From: Flavobacterium sp. LC2016-12
GTDB taxonomy: Bacteria; Bacteroidota; Bacteroidia; Flavobacteriales; Flavobacteriaceae
Direction of reading: 5' to 3'
DNA: 64,000 bases
Assembly: GCF_015351595.1 (NCBI RefSeq)
Contig: NZ_JADKPT010000005.1
Location: forward strand, 186,001-250,000
A model generated the notes under the pieces. The model worked only from the letters and a program-made list of their open reading frames with translations, searched no databases and was not told where the DNA came from. Numbering within the stretch: the stretch's first letter is position 1; each line of letters starts with the position of its first letter. Shown piece by piece: positions 19,400 to 28,389 of the stretch. The position numbers and the translations under genes were made by a program.

Positions 19400-19411
19400 A
19401 ATTTCCTTGAA

Positions 19412-19933
19412 TTAACCTTTAAAAACTTTTTCTAAAGAAACACCTCTTTGTTTTGCAACAGTGTGAGCGCTTCTCATTTGTAATAAAGCATCAAAAGTTG
19501 CTTTCACTACGTTATGAGGATTTGATGATCCTTGAGATTTAGATAATACATCGTGAATACCTACTGATTCAAGAACTGAACGAACAGCTCCACCAGCAAT
19601 AACTCCTGTACCATGAGAAGCAGGAATTAAGAATACACGTGCACCACCAAATTTACCTTTTTGTTCGTGAGGAACAGATTGTCCATTCAAAGGAATTTTT
19701 ACTAAATTTTTCTTAGCATCTTCTACTGCTTTCGCAATTGCTTCAGAAACGTCTTTAGATTTTCCTAATCCGTGACCAACTACTCCATTTTCATCACCTA
19801 CAACTACAATAGCAGAAAAACCGAAAGCTCTACCACCTTTTGTAACTTTAGTAACACGATTAACACTTACCAGACGATCTTTAAGTTCAAGACCACTTGG
19901 TTTTACCAATTCTACATTTTTGTATTTAGACAT
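19412..19933 (-). CDS. rpsE: 30S ribosomal protein S5
   Basis: 173 residues. The N-terminal double-stranded-RNA-binding-like domain has [20 protein letters not shown]; the C-terminal domain has [19 protein letters not shown]. Involved in translational accuracy and assembly. Lies 6 nt after rplR. Confidence 0.98.
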   Translation of the reverse strand: MSKYKNVELVKPSGLELKDRLVSVNRVTKVTKGGRAFGFSAIVVVGDENGVVGHGLGKSKDVSEAIAKAVEDAKKNLVKIPLNGQSVPHEQKGKFGGARVFLIPASHGTGVIAGGAVRSVLESVGIHDVLSKSQGSSNPHNVVKATFDALLQMRSAHTVAKQRGVSLEKVFKG

Positions 19934-19939
19934 AATATA

Positions 19940-20290
19940 TTAGAATTTAAGTCCAGCCGCTCTTGCGCCTTCTGCTAATGATTTAATACGACCGTGATAT
20001 AAATAACCTCCTCTATCAAAAGTGATGGTATCAATCCCAGCTTTTAACGCTTTTTCAGCAACTAGTTTTCCAACAGCAGCAGCTACTTCAACGTTAGTAC
20101 CTTTTCCTATTTCTTTTTCTCTTGAAGATGCAGCTAATATAGTAACTCCATTTACATCATCAATAAGTTGAGCGTAAATTTCTTTGTTACTTCTAAATAC
20201 AGATAGTCTTGGGTTAGTAGCAGTACCACTAATCGATTTTCTAATTCTGAATCTAATTCTCTGTCTTCTATCAGATTTTGTTAATGACAT
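19940..20290 (-). CDS. rplR: 50S ribosomal protein L18
   Basis: 116 residues. [20 protein letters not shown] and the C-terminal [20 protein letters not shown] are L18 signatures; binds 5S rRNA. Lies 11 nt after rplF. Confidence 0.98.
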   Translation of the reverse strand: MSLTKSDRRQRIRFRIRKSISGTATNPRLSVFRSNKEIYAQLIDDVNGVTILAASSREKEIGKGTNVEVAAAVGKLVAEKALKAGIDTITFDRGGYLYHGRIKSLAEGARAAGLKF

Positions 20291-20301
20291 AATCTTATTT
20301 T

Positions 20302-20844
20302 TTAAGCTGATTTACCTGCTTTTCTTCTTAATACTTCACCCACAAATTTAACACCTTTTCCTTTGTATGGCTCAGGCTTACGGAAACCTCTGATTTTCGC
20401 AGCAACCTGACCTAAAAGTTGTTTATCAAATGATGTTAATTTTACGATAGGGTTTTTACCTTTTTCAGATATTGTTTCTAAAGCTACTTCTGGAGCAATT
20501 TCTAAAACAATATTGTGAGAATATCCAAGTGCTAAATCTAATTTTTGACCTTGGTTTGAAGCTCTATAACCAACTCCAACTAATTCTAGTTCTTTAGTAA
20601 AACCTTCCGATACACCAACAATCATATTATTGATTAATGATCTGTATAATCCGTGTTTTGCTCTTTGGTCTTTATGATCAGACGATCTTTCAACTTGAAC
20701 CTGATCGCCTTCAACTGTTACAGTTACGTCCGAAAACTCCTGAGTTAGTTGACCTTTTTTTCCTTTTACTGTAATAATACCGTCTTTAACTTCTACAGTT
20801 ACGCCAGCAGGGACTACAATTGGGCTTTTACCTATTCTTGACAT
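20302..20844 (-). CDS. rplF: 50S ribosomal protein L6
   Basis: 180 residues in two repeated domains; starts [20 protein letters not shown] and ends with [20 protein letters not shown], the family signature. Near the factor-binding centre of the 50S subunit. Lies 18 nt after rpsH. Confidence 0.98.
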   Translation of the reverse strand: MSRIGKSPIVVPAGVTVEVKDGIITVKGKKGQLTQEFSDVTVTVEGDQVQVERSSDHKDQRAKHGLYRSLINNMIVGVSEGFTKELELVGVGYRASNQGQKLDLALGYSHNIVLEIAPEVALETISEKGKNPIVKLTSFDKQLLGQVAAKIRGFRKPEPYKGKGVKFVGEVLRRKAGKSA

Positions 20845-20862
20845 CTTATTTAGTCTTTAAAA

Positions 20863-21261
20863 TTAGTATACGTAACAAATTACTTCACCACCTACATTTA
20901 ATTGTTTCGCTTGTTTTCCAGTCATAAGACCTTTTGAAGTTGAAACAATTGCAATTCCTAATCCATTAAGGATTCTTGGTAATTTGGCAGCACCTGCATA
21001 TTTACGTAAACCAGGTTTACTAATTCTTTGGATATCTTTAATTACAGGCTCTTTAGTATCTTTATCATACTTTAAAGCGATTTTGATAGAACCTTGAACA
21101 GTGTTCGTCTCAAATTTGTAACTCAAGATATAACCTTGATCAAATAAGATCTTAGTTATTTCTTTTTTAAGATTAGAAGCTGGAATTTCAACAACTTTGT
21201 GGTTTGCAGCCACAGCGTTACGAACTCTAGTCAAATAATCTGCAATAGGATCTGTATACAT
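20863..21261 (-). CDS. rpsH: 30S ribosomal protein S8
   Basis: 132 residues from the start MYTDPIADYLTRVRNA, the universal S8 N-terminus. An in-frame ATG twelve codons upstream (21297) falls inside the right-hand part of a hairpin and adds a non-conserved peptide, so 21261 is preferred. C-terminus ISTSKGLMTGKQ-like block (VSTSKGLMTGKQAKQLNVGG) is typical. In E. coli S8 is the repressor of the spc operon; here the gene is preceded by an internal promoter and a perfect GC-rich hairpin. Confidence 0.95.
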   Translation of the reverse strand: MYTDPIADYLTRVRNAVAANHKVVEIPASNLKKEITKILFDQGYILSYKFETNTVQGSIKIALKYDKDTKEPVIKDIQRISKPGLRKYAGAAKLPRILNGLGIAIVSTSKGLMTGKQAKQLNVGGEVICYVY

Positions 21262-21285
21262 ATGTATTTGATTGCGATTATGGTT

Positions 21286-21309
21286 TTCGGGAGGCACTCG
21301 CCTCCCGAA
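21286..21309 (-). promoter_or_regulatory. Perfect GC-rich hairpin in the rpsN-rpsH gap
   Basis: 10-bp inverted repeat TTCGGGAGGC / GCCTCCCGAA with a 4-nt loop, 24 nt upstream of the rpsH ATG and downstream of a two-part promoter. It has no T tract, so a plain terminator is unlikely. It could control rpsH translation or attenuate the distal operon, or be an interspersed palindrome. Confidence 0.7.
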
Positions 21310-21342
21310 CCTTTAATCAATTAAAAATTATTTTTTGGTTTG

Positions 21343-21373
21343 CAAAAGTAGTAACTTATTGCGAGATTACCAA
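21343..21373 (-). promoter_or_regulatory. Internal promoter candidate before rpsH
   Basis: -33 TTG at 21371-21373 (inside the rpsN 3' end), 20-nt spacer, -7 box TACTTTTG at 21343-21350. Box sequence and spacing are identical to those of the promoter ahead of rplC. Would give a leader of about 75 nt containing the hairpin. Confidence 0.6.
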
Positions 21374-21636
21374 GACGCCTTTTTAACTCCAGGAATTAAT
21401 CCATTATTAGCCATCTCACGGAAAGTTACACGTGAAATACCAAATTGACGAATATAACCTCTTGGTCTGCCTGTTAATTTACAACGATTGTGTAAACGAA
21501 CTGGTGAAGCATTTTTCGGTAATTTTTGTAAACCTTCAAAATCTCCAGCTTCTTTCAAAGCTTTTCTTTTCTCAGCATACTTAGCTACCGTTTTCTCTCT
21601 TTTCACCTCACGGGCTTTCATTGATTCTTTAGCCAT
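21367..21636 (-). CDS. rpsN: 30S ribosomal protein S14 (zinc-free, long form)
   Basis: 89 residues, the longer S14 type that lacks the CxxC zinc knuckle; [20 protein letters not shown] is the conserved core and the protein ends in KKASW. Lies 3 nt after rplE. The 105-nt gap that follows holds a promoter and a hairpin. Confidence 0.97.
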   Translation of the reverse strand: MAKESMKAREVKREKTVAKYAEKRKALKEAGDFEGLQKLPKNASPVRLHNRCKLTGRPRGYIRQFGISRVTFREMANNGLIPGVKKASW

Positions 21637-21639
21637 GTC

Positions 21640-22191
21640 TTAATTCTTTTTAAAAGGTAATCCTAATTCAGCCAATAATGACTTTGCTTCCTTGTCTGTC
21701 TTTGCAGTGGTAACAAATGTAATATCCATTCCAGAAATTTTGTTTACTTTGTCAATATCAATTTCAGGGAAAATGATTTGCTCCAAAACTCCAAGATTGT
21801 AATTACCTCTTCCGTCGAAACCAGTAGCTTTGATACCACTAAAATCTCTAACGCGTGGCAAAGCAGAAGTAATAAGTCTATCTAAAAACTCATACATTCT
21901 TTCACCACGTAAAGTAACCTTTGCTCCAATAGGCATCCCTTTTCTCAATTTGAAAGACGCAACGTCTTTCTTTGAAATTGTAGATACTGCTTTTTGTCCA
22001 GTGATCTTTGTTAACTCATCAACTGCATAGTCAATAAGTTTTTTATCAGATACAGCTGCACCAACTCCACGGCTCAAAACGATTTTTTCAAGTTTTGGAA
22101 CTTGCATTACGTTTGTATATCCGAATTCCTCTTTAAGAGCAGAGATTACTCTACTCTTATATTCTTCTTTTAGTCTAGGTGTATATGCCAT
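21640..22191 (-). CDS. rplE: 50S ribosomal protein L5
   Basis: 183 residues; conserved blocks [34 protein letters not shown] and [19 protein letters not shown]. Binds 5S rRNA and contacts P-site tRNA. Two nt after rplX, 3 nt before rpsN. Confidence 0.98.
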   Translation of the reverse strand: MAYTPRLKEEYKSRVISALKEEFGYTNVMQVPKLEKIVLSRGVGAAVSDKKLIDYAVDELTKITGQKAVSTISKKDVASFKLRKGMPIGAKVTLRGERMYEFLDRLITSALPRVRDFSGIKATGFDGRGNYNLGVLEQIIFPEIDIDKVNKISGMDITFVTTAKTDKEAKSLLAELGLPFKKN

Positions 22192-22193
22192 TA

Positions 22194-22508
22194 CTATAGT
22201 ACTTGATTAGATTTTTTTGAAAATCTTACTTTCTTATCTCCTTCTACTCTAATACCAACTCTAGTTGTTTCCTTTGTTTTAGGATCAATTAGTGAAATGT
22301 TAGATATTTGTATAGAAGCTTCTTTCTTAACGATACCACCTTGAGGGTTTTTAGCACTTGGTTTTGTATGTTTCGAAACCATGTTTACACCTTCAACTAT
22401 CGCTTTATTTTTCTCACGGTAAACACGTAAAACTTTACCTTCAGCACCTTTATGGTCTCCAGCAATAACTCTTACGATATCTCCTGATTTTATTTTTAGC
22501 TTTATCAT
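22194..22508 (-). CDS. rplX: 50S ribosomal protein L24
   Basis: 104 residues with a KOW motif ([20 protein letters not shown], about 7-26) and [17 protein letters not shown]. Assembly initiator of the 50S subunit. Eleven nt after rplN. Confidence 0.98.
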   Translation of the reverse strand: MIKLKIKSGDIVRVIAGDHKGAEGKVLRVYREKNKAIVEGVNMVSKHTKPSAKNPQGGIVKKEASIQISNISLIDPKTKETTRVGIRVEGDKKVRFSKKSNQVL

Positions 22509-22519
22509 CTTAAAACGAA

Positions 22520-22888
22520 TTAAAGCACTTCTGGTGCTAATGATACAATTTTCATGAATTGTTTTTCACGAAGTTCTCTTGCTACCGGACCAAAAACACG
22601 AGTTCCTCTCATTTCCCCTGCAGCGTTCAAAAGAACACATGCATTATCATCGAAACGGATATAAGAACCATCAGCTCTTCTCACTTCTTTTTTGGTACGT
22701 ACAACAACTGCAGTTGAAACAGCTCCTTTTTTAACGTTACCGTTAGGAGTTGCATCTTTAATAGATACTACAATCTTGTCACCAACAGAGGCATACCTTC
22801 TTTTGGTACCTCCTAAAACACGGATAGTTAAAACTTCTTTTGCTCCCGTGTTATCTGCTACTTTTAGTCTTGATTCCTGTTGTACCAT
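22520..22888 (-). CDS. rplN: 50S ribosomal protein L14
   Basis: 122 residues: [20 protein letters not shown], then [20 protein letters not shown], the L14 signature. Two nt after rpsQ, forming part of the standard S10-spc order. Confidence 0.98.
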
Positions 22889-22890
22889 AA

Positions 22891-23151
22891 TTATTTAGCT
22901 CTTTCTAAGATTTCAACTAATCTCCAACATTTTGTTTTACTTAAAGGACGCGTTTCGCTAATTCTTACAGTATCTCCAATGTTACAGTCGTTTGTTTCGT
23001 CGTGTGCAACGTATTTCTTTGTTTTCAACACGAACTTACCGTATAATGGGTGTTTTACTTTTCTTACTTCAGCAATAACAATAGACTTATCCATTTTATT
23101 TGAAGTAACAACACCTATTCTTTCTTTTCTTAAATTTCTTTTTTCTTCCAT
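22891..23151 (-). CDS. rpsQ: 30S ribosomal protein S17
   Basis: 86-residue OB-fold protein: [20 protein letters not shown] and [20 protein letters not shown]. 17 nt after rpmC. Confidence 0.98.
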   Translation of the reverse strand: MEEKRNLRKERIGVVTSNKMDKSIVIAEVRKVKHPLYGKFVLKTKKYVAHDETNDCNIGDTVRISETRPLSKTKCWRLVEILERAK

Positions 23152-23168
23152 CTTTCAGCAGAATACAA

Positions 23169-23360
23169 TTATTGTAACTCTCTTTTAGTTAACTCTGTAG
23201 CTAATCTTGCAACTGTTCTTCTTACACTTCTAATTTGAAGTGGGTTCTCAATTGGAGAAATAGCGTGAGCCATTTTTAGGTCAGCATATATTTTCTTAGT
23301 TTGACTAAGTTTTTCTTGCAACTCCGCTGCAGAAAGATCTTTTATTTCTGATTGTTTCAT
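23169..23360 (-). CDS. rpmC: 50S ribosomal protein L29
   Basis: 63 residues forming two helices: SEIKDLSAAELQEKLSQTKK and PLQIRSVRRTVARLATELTK. Sits at the peptide exit. 13 nt after rplP. Confidence 0.97.
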   Translation of the reverse strand: MKQSEIKDLSAAELQEKLSQTKKIYADLKMAHAISPIENPLQIRSVRRTVARLATELTKRELQ

Positions 23361-23373
23361 AATATAAATTTAA

Positions 23374-23799
23374 TTATGCTTCGAAATCTCTAGCAACGAC
23401 GAATTTAGTTTTTACTGGAAGCTTTTGAGCTGCAAGACGTAAAGCCTCTTTTGCAACTGATAAAGGAACTCCTCCAACTTCAAACATAATTCTTCCGGGT
23501 TTAACAACGGCAGCCCAATATTCAACGGCACCTTTACCTTTACCCATACGTACCTCAAGAGGCTTCTTAGTAATTGGTTTGTCTGGAAATATTTTGATCC
23601 ATAATTGTCCTTCTCTCTTCATGAAACGAGTTGCAGCAATACGCGCAGCTTCGATTTGACGAGACGTTAAGAACATTCCATCTTCATGTACAGATTTAAT
23701 ACCAAACATTCCATTAGAAAGTTCATGCCCTCTTTGAGAGTTACCTTTCATTTTACCTTTCTGTACCTTACGGTATTTTGTTCTTTTAGGCTGTAACAT
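23374..23799 (-). CDS. rplP: 50S ribosomal protein L16
   Basis: 141 residues: [40 protein letters not shown] and [20 protein letters not shown], the L16 signatures. Organises the A-site tRNA-binding region. 19 nt after rpsC. Confidence 0.98.
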   Translation of the reverse strand: MLQPKRTKYRKVQKGKMKGNSQRGHELSNGMFGIKSVHEDGMFLTSRQIEAARIAATRFMKREGQLWIKIFPDKPITKKPLEVRMGKGKGAVEYWAAVVKPGRIMFEVGGVPLSVAKEALRLAAQKLPVKTKFVVARDFEA

Positions 23800-23818
23800 T
23801 TTTCTTTAGTTTAAAAAT

Positions 23819-24580
23819 TTACTTTCTTTTACGAGCGTCTGGTTTTCCACCTTTATTAAAAGGTTTTCTATCTCCTCTCGGAGAATCGCCACCTTTACCA
23901 CCACCAGTTCCAGATTGTTTTTTATCCATTCCTGCAAGTGGAGAAAGATCTCTCTTTCCATAAACTTCACCTTTCATGATCCATACTTTGATCCCCATTC
24001 TACCATAAGTAGTATGAGCTTCAGCCAAAGCATAATCAATGTCAGCTCTGAAAGTTGATAGAGGAATTCTACCTTCTTTGAAACCTTCTGAACGCGCCAT
24101 CTCAGCACCATTCAAACGACCAGAAATCAAAACTTTGATACCTTCAGCGTTCATACGCATAGAAGCAGCTATAGCCATTTTGATTGCACGTCTGTAAGAG
24201 ATACGGCTTTCGATTTGACGAGCGATGCTTGTCGCCACAAGATAAGCATCTAATTCAGGTCTTTTAATTTCAAAGATATTGATTTGAACCTCTTTGTCAG
24301 TAACTTTCTTAAGTTCTTCTTTTAACTTGTCTACCTCTTGTCCACCTTTTCCGATAATGATACCAGGTCTAGCAGTAGTGATAGTAACGGTTACAAGTTT
24401 CAAAGTTCTCTCGATGATTACTTTTGATACACTAGCTTTTGATAAACGAGCGTGGATATACTTTCTGATTTTGTGATCTTCGGCAAGTTTATCACCGTAA
24501 TCATTTCCACCATACCAGTTTGAGTCCCACCCTCTGATGATACCAAGTCTATTTCCAATTGGATTTGTCTTTTGTCCCAT
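23819..24580 (-). CDS. rpsC: 30S ribosomal protein S3
   Basis: 253 residues: N-terminal [20 protein letters not shown], a KH domain with [20 protein letters not shown] (about 70-89), and a C-terminal domain with [20 protein letters not shown]. The last about 35 residues are a Gly/Lys/Asp-rich tail. Part of the mRNA entry channel. Five nt after rplV. Confidence 0.98.
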   Translation of the reverse strand: MGQKTNPIGNRLGIIRGWDSNWYGGNDYGDKLAEDHKIRKYIHARLSKASVSKVIIERTLKLVTVTITTARPGIIIGKGGQEVDKLKEELKKVTDKEVQINIFEIKRPELDAYLVATSIARQIESRISYRRAIKMAIAASMRMNAEGIKVLISGRLNGAEMARSEGFKEGRIPLSTFRADIDYALAEAHTTYGRMGIKVWIMKGEVYGKRDLSPLAGMDKKQSGTGGGKGGDSPRGDRKPFNKGGKPDARKRK

Positions 24581-24585
24581 GCTGC

Positions 24586-24999
24586 TTAAGAATTGCTTTG
24601 TGTGTTATTGATAGCTCCAAGCACGATTGTTACGTGATTAGAACGTTTTCTTATTCTGTGTGCACGACCTTGTGGAGCTGGACGAAGTCTTTTCAACATC
24701 ATTCCACCATCTACTCTGATCTCTTTAACAAATAATCCAGCTTCTTCTAAATTACCTTCACTATTTTTTTGCTCCCAGTTATTGATTGCAGATAATAATA
24801 GTTTCTCTAATTTTCTTGAAGCTTCTTTAGAACTGAATCTTAAGATGTTAAGTGCTCTTTCTACCTTCTGACCTCTTACCAAGTCCGCTACTAAGCGCAT
24901 TTTTCTAGGTGAAGTAGGGCAGTTATTCAATTTTGCGAAAGCAATAGACTTATTAGCCTCTTTTCTCGCATCTGCTGTTTCTCTTTTACGAACTCCCAT
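24586..24999 (-). CDS. rplV: 50S ribosomal protein L22
   Basis: 137 residues: [20 protein letters not shown] and the C-terminal [18 protein letters not shown], which frames the beta-hairpin reaching into the exit tunnel. Six nt after rpsS. Confidence 0.98.
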
Positions 25000-25005
25000 T
25001 GCTTC

Positions 25006-25284
25006 TTATTTTTTACCTTTATTTTTTGCTCCAGCATGACCTCTAAAAGATCTAGTTGGTGAAAACTCTCCTAATTTGTGACCTACCATGTTTTCTGTTA
25101 CGTAAACTGGTACAAATTGACGACCGTTATGAACTGCGATTGTTTGTCCAACGAAATCTGGAGTAATCATAGAAGCTCTAGACCAAGTCTTAACTACACT
25201 ATTTTTACCACTTTCTACGTTTTCCTGAACTTTCTTGTCTAACTTATAATGAACGAAAGGTCCTTTTTTTAATGAACGTGCCAT
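25006..25284 (-). CDS. rpsS: 30S ribosomal protein S19
   Basis: 92 residues: [20 protein letters not shown] and the signature [17 protein letters not shown]. In the 30S head with S13. Six nt after rplB. Confidence 0.98.
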
Positions 25285-25290
25285 ATCTTA

Positions 25291-26115
25291 TTATTTCTTT
25301 CTACGTTCTACGATATACTTGTTACTCGGGTTTTTCTTAGAACGAGTTCTATAACCTTTTGCTGGTATTCCATTTCTTGAACGTGGATGTCCACCAGAAG
25401 AACGTCCTTCTCCACCACCCATTGGGTGATCAACAGGGTTCATTGCAACAGGTCTTGTTCTAGGTCTTCTTCCTAACCATCTTGTTCTACCAGCTTTTCC
25501 TGATACAACTAATTGGTGGTCTGAATTAGAAACAGCTCCAATTGTAGCCGAACAAGTTAACAAGATCAATCTTGTTTCACCAGATGGCATTTTAATTGTA
25601 GCATATTTTCCATCTCTTGCCATTAATTGAGCAAATGTACCAGCTGAACGAGCGATTACCGCACCTTGACCTGGACGTAACTCAATACAAGAGATTACAG
25701 TTCCTAAAGGAATTCTGCTTAAAGGCAATGTATTACCAATTTCCGGTTGAGATTCTGGACCAGAAACTAATTTCTGACCAACTTTCAATCCGTTTTGAGC
25801 AATTACATAAGTTTTCTCTCCATCAGCATAAGCTAATAAAGCGATAAATGCAGTACGATTTGGATCGTATTCGATTGATTTCACTGTAGCCGGAATTCCG
25901 TCTTTAGTTCTTTTGAAATCAATAATACGATATCTCTGCTTGTGACCACCACCCGTATAACGCATGGTCATCTTTCCTTGACTATTTCTACCTCCAGAGT
26001 TTTTTATCGGCGCTATCAAAGAGCGTTCCGGCTTATCAGTTGTAATGGCGTCATAACCATTCACAACTCTAAATCGCTGACCTGGGGTAATAGGTTTTAA
26101 TTTTCTTACTGACAT
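25291..26115 (-). CDS. rplB: 50S ribosomal protein L2
   Basis: 274 residues: N-terminal RNA-binding domain, then the C-terminal signature [20 protein letters not shown] with the conserved His next to the peptidyl-transferase centre. Nine nt after rplW. Confidence 0.98.
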   Translation of the reverse strand: MSVRKLKPITPGQRFRVVNGYDAITTDKPERSLIAPIKNSGGRNSQGKMTMRYTGGGHKQRYRIIDFKRTKDGIPATVKSIEYDPNRTAFIALLAYADGEKTYVIAQNGLKVGQKLVSGPESQPEIGNTLPLSRIPLGTVISCIELRPGQGAVIARSAGTFAQLMARDGKYATIKMPSGETRLILLTCSATIGAVSNSDHQLVVSGKAGRTRWLGRRPRTRPVAMNPVDHPMGGGEGRSSGGHPRSRNGIPAKGYRTRSKKNPSNKYIVERRKK

Positions 26116-26124
26116 TTTTCTATC

Positions 26125-26415
26125 TTAGATATTGTTGTAAAAATCAATTGTTTCTCCTTCTTGTACTTGAACAATCGCTTTCTTAATTGCATTTGTCTTT
26201 CCACTGATCAAACCACTTTTAGTGTATTTAGTAGTTCTATCCGGTCTTACGTTCATCGTGTTAACTGAAACGATAGTTACTCCATAAGCAGCTTCAACAG
26301 CTTTCTTAATTTGAACTTTGTTTGCTTTTTTGTCAACAACGAATCCGAAGCGGTTTAAAACTTCACTTTCTTTGGTTACTTTTTCTGTTACTATAGGTCT
26401 AATTATGATACTCAT
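26125..26415 (-). CDS. rplW: 50S ribosomal protein L23
   Basis: 96 residues: IIRPIVTEKVTKESEVLNRF, KVQIKKAVEAAYGVTIVSVN. At the exit tunnel rim, docking trigger factor and SRP in other bacteria. Seven nt after rplD. Confidence 0.97.
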   Translation of the reverse strand: MSIIIRPIVTEKVTKESEVLNRFGFVVDKKANKVQIKKAVEAAYGVTIVSVNTMNVRPDRTTKYTKSGLISGKTNAIKKAIVQVQEGETIDFYNNI

Positions 26416-26422
26416 ATTCCTA

Positions 26423-27052
26423 TTATTTGCTTAAATTTTCTTCAATTAACTCCAAAGAACCTTCTAAAAGCACTAAATTGTTAGTGTTTAAAATATCGTA
26501 AGTGCTTAATTCTGAGCTAGTTACGACATTAGAAGCCTTTAAATTGCGTGAGGACAAATATACATTTTTATTCGACTCTCCCAACACAAATAGAGATTTT
26601 TTATTTTCTAACCCTAAAGCTTTCAAAACGTTAATGAAATTTTTAGTGTTTGGCGCTTCAAAATTAAAGTCTTCAAGAACGATGATATTCGCCTCTTTTG
26701 CTTTGATTGAGAAAGCTGATTTTCTAGCCAATCTTTTCAAAGATTTATTCAATTTAAATGAATAACTTCTTGGTCTTGGTCCGAAAACTGTTCCACCACC
26801 TTTAAACAATGGATTCTTAATACTTCCCGCACGAGCCGTACCAGTTCCTTTTTGTTTTTTAATCTTACGCGTACTTCCTGTCACTTCAGCTCTTTCTTTA
26901 GCTTTGTGAGTCCCTTGTCTTTGATTAGCAAGATATTGCTTAACATCAAGGTATACAGCGTGATTGTTTGGTTCAATTGCGAATACTGAATCAGAAAGTT
27001 GAACTTTTCTTCCAGTATCTTTTCCGTTGAAATCTAATACTTTTACTTCCAT
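26423..27052 (-). CDS. rplD: 50S ribosomal protein L4
   Basis: 209 residues. The tunnel loop region carries [20 protein letters not shown] and [18 protein letters not shown]. Its ATG shares one base with the rplC stop codon (TAATG), suggesting translational coupling. In E. coli L4 is the autoregulator of the S10 operon; no L4-type leader is recognisable here. Confidence 0.98.
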   Translation of the reverse strand: MEVKVLDFNGKDTGRKVQLSDSVFAIEPNNHAVYLDVKQYLANQRQGTHKAKERAEVTGSTRKIKKQKGTGTARAGSIKNPLFKGGGTVFGPRPRSYSFKLNKSLKRLARKSAFSIKAKEANIIVLEDFNFEAPNTKNFINVLKALGLENKKSLFVLGESNKNVYLSSRNLKASNVVTSSELSTYDILNTNNLVLLEGSLELIEENLSK

Positions 27053-27669
27053 TACTTCTGAATGATTACATAAGAGTTTTTATGTCCAGGAACACATCCT
27101 TTAATAACAAGTAGGTTCTTTTCGGCTACTACTTTTAAAACTCTAAGGTTTTGTACTTTTACATTATCTCCTCCCATTCTTCCAGCCATACGCATTCCTT
27201 TGAACACTCTAGATGGATAAGAAGAAGCTCCCACAGAACCTGGCGCTCTTAAACGGTTATGTTGTCCATGAGTTGCTTGACCAACACCACCAAATCCGTG
27301 ACGTTTTACAACACCTTGAAAACCTTTACCTTTAGACACACCTTGTACATCTACAAATTCTCCTTCAGCAAAAATAGAAACATCAATAAGATCTCCTAAT
27401 TTTTGTTCAGTTGCGAAATCTTGGAATTCAACGACTTTTTTCTTAGCAACAGTTCCAGCTTTTTTAAAGTGACCTAAAGCCGCTTTAGTAGAATGTTTCT
27501 CGTTTTTGTCATCGAAACCTAGTTGCAACGCTTCGTACCCGTCAACACCTTTGGTTCTGACTTGGGTAACAACACACGGCCCAGCCTCGATTACTGTACA
27601 AGGAATGTTTTTCCCGTTTTCGTCGAAAATACTAGTCATGCCGATTTTTTTACCAATTAACCCAGACAT
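27052..27669 (-). CDS. rplC: 50S ribosomal protein L3
   Basis: 205 residues: [20 protein letters not shown] and the signature [22 protein letters not shown] shortened to its core [11 protein letters not shown]. First gene of the long unit: a two-part promoter lies upstream and rpsJ, usually its partner, is separated by a strong terminator 350 nt away. Overlaps rplD by one base. Confidence 0.98.
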   Translation of the reverse strand: MSGLIGKKIGMTSIFDENGKNIPCTVIEAGPCVVTQVRTKGVDGYEALQLGFDDKNEKHSTKAALGHFKKAGTVAKKKVVEFQDFATEQKLGDLIDVSIFAEGEFVDVQGVSKGKGFQGVVKRHGFGGVGQATHGQHNRLRAPGSVGASSYPSRVFKGMRMAGRMGGDNVKVQNLRVLKVVAEKNLLVIKGCVPGHKNSYVIIQK

Positions 27670-27738
27670 AAATATTAATTATTAATTACTAAAATTCCCT
27701 TCAATTTGAAAATAACAGAAATTTCCAAACAGGGAGTG

Positions 27739-27769
27739 CAAAAGTAGACATTAAAATTGAATATACCAA
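27739..27769 (-). promoter_or_regulatory. Promoter of the rplC...rplQ operon
   Basis: -33 TTG (TTTG) at 27767-27769, 20-nt spacer, -7 box TACTTTTG at 27739-27746 on the minus strand. Predicted leader about 65 nt before rplC. Confidence 0.75.
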
Positions 27770-28020
27770 ACAGTTACAAAAATTAAATCGCTCATTATCA
27801 AAATTCAAGCTCCAAAGCTTCACTCAAACATCTTGCTTTAAATATAAAAATCCGTCATAATCATTTTAACTTACTAAAACATTTTTCTTAACAATTACAC
27901 AATCTTAACTTCAAAAACAGTCCGCAAAGCCCTAACTAAAAGACATTTCACTCAAAAATAGAATATCAATAATCTAAAAGTTCCTGATTAAAAATTATAA
28001 AACAAGAAATTATAACAATA

Positions 28021-28052
28021 AAAAAAGCGAGACATTACTGTCTCGCTTTTTT
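28021..28052 (-). terminator. Terminator after rpsJ
   Basis: Perfect 14-bp inverted repeat AAAAAAGCGAGACA / TGTCTCGCTTTTTT with a 4-nt loop, 20 nt downstream of the rpsJ stop. Strong intrinsic terminator on the minus strand; the symmetric A/T tails would also let it work on the plus strand. Confidence 0.95.
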
Positions 28053-28072
28053 ATATAAAATATAATAAAAAA

Positions 28073-28378
28073 TTATACTTTTATTTCTACTTCAACTCCA
28101 CTTGGCAATTCAAGCTTCATTAATGCATCAATAGTTTTAGATGAAGATGAATAAATATCAATCAATCTCTTGTATGACATTACTTCAAATTGCTCTCTCG
28201 CTTTTTTGTTAACGTGCGGAGAACGTAACACAGTGAAAAGTTTTTTGTGAGTTGGTAACGGAATTGGACCCGTTACAACTGCTCCAGTAGTTTTTACTGT
28301 TTTTACGATCTTTTCAGCAGATTTATCTACCAACATGTGATCGTAAGATTTTAGTTTTATTCTGATTTTTTGACTCAT
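28073..28378 (-). CDS. rpsJ: 30S ribosomal protein S10
   Basis: 101 residues: [20 protein letters not shown] and [20 protein letters not shown], the S10 signature. Eleven nt after fusA, so it is the last gene of the str-type unit rather than the first of the S10 operon as in E. coli. Followed directly by a strong terminator. Confidence 0.98.
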
Positions 28379-28389
28379 TTTCTTAAGAA

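Larger units (their letters stand above)
27670..28072 (-). other. 403-bp gap between rpsJ and rplC
   Basis: No gene found. It holds the rpsJ terminator at its upstream end and the rplC promoter near its downstream end; the remaining AT-rich 250 bases show neither a reading frame nor a strong hairpin. Confidence 0.7.

Noticed and set aside
25617..25847. 76-codon frame antisense to rplB
   Set aside because: Arises from the codon pattern of a highly conserved ribosomal gene; no promoter box or independent evidence.
27770..28020. tRNA or small gene in the rpsJ-rplC gap
   Set aside because: No T-loop GTTCGANNC-type sequence, no cloverleaf pairing and no open frame with a plausible start.
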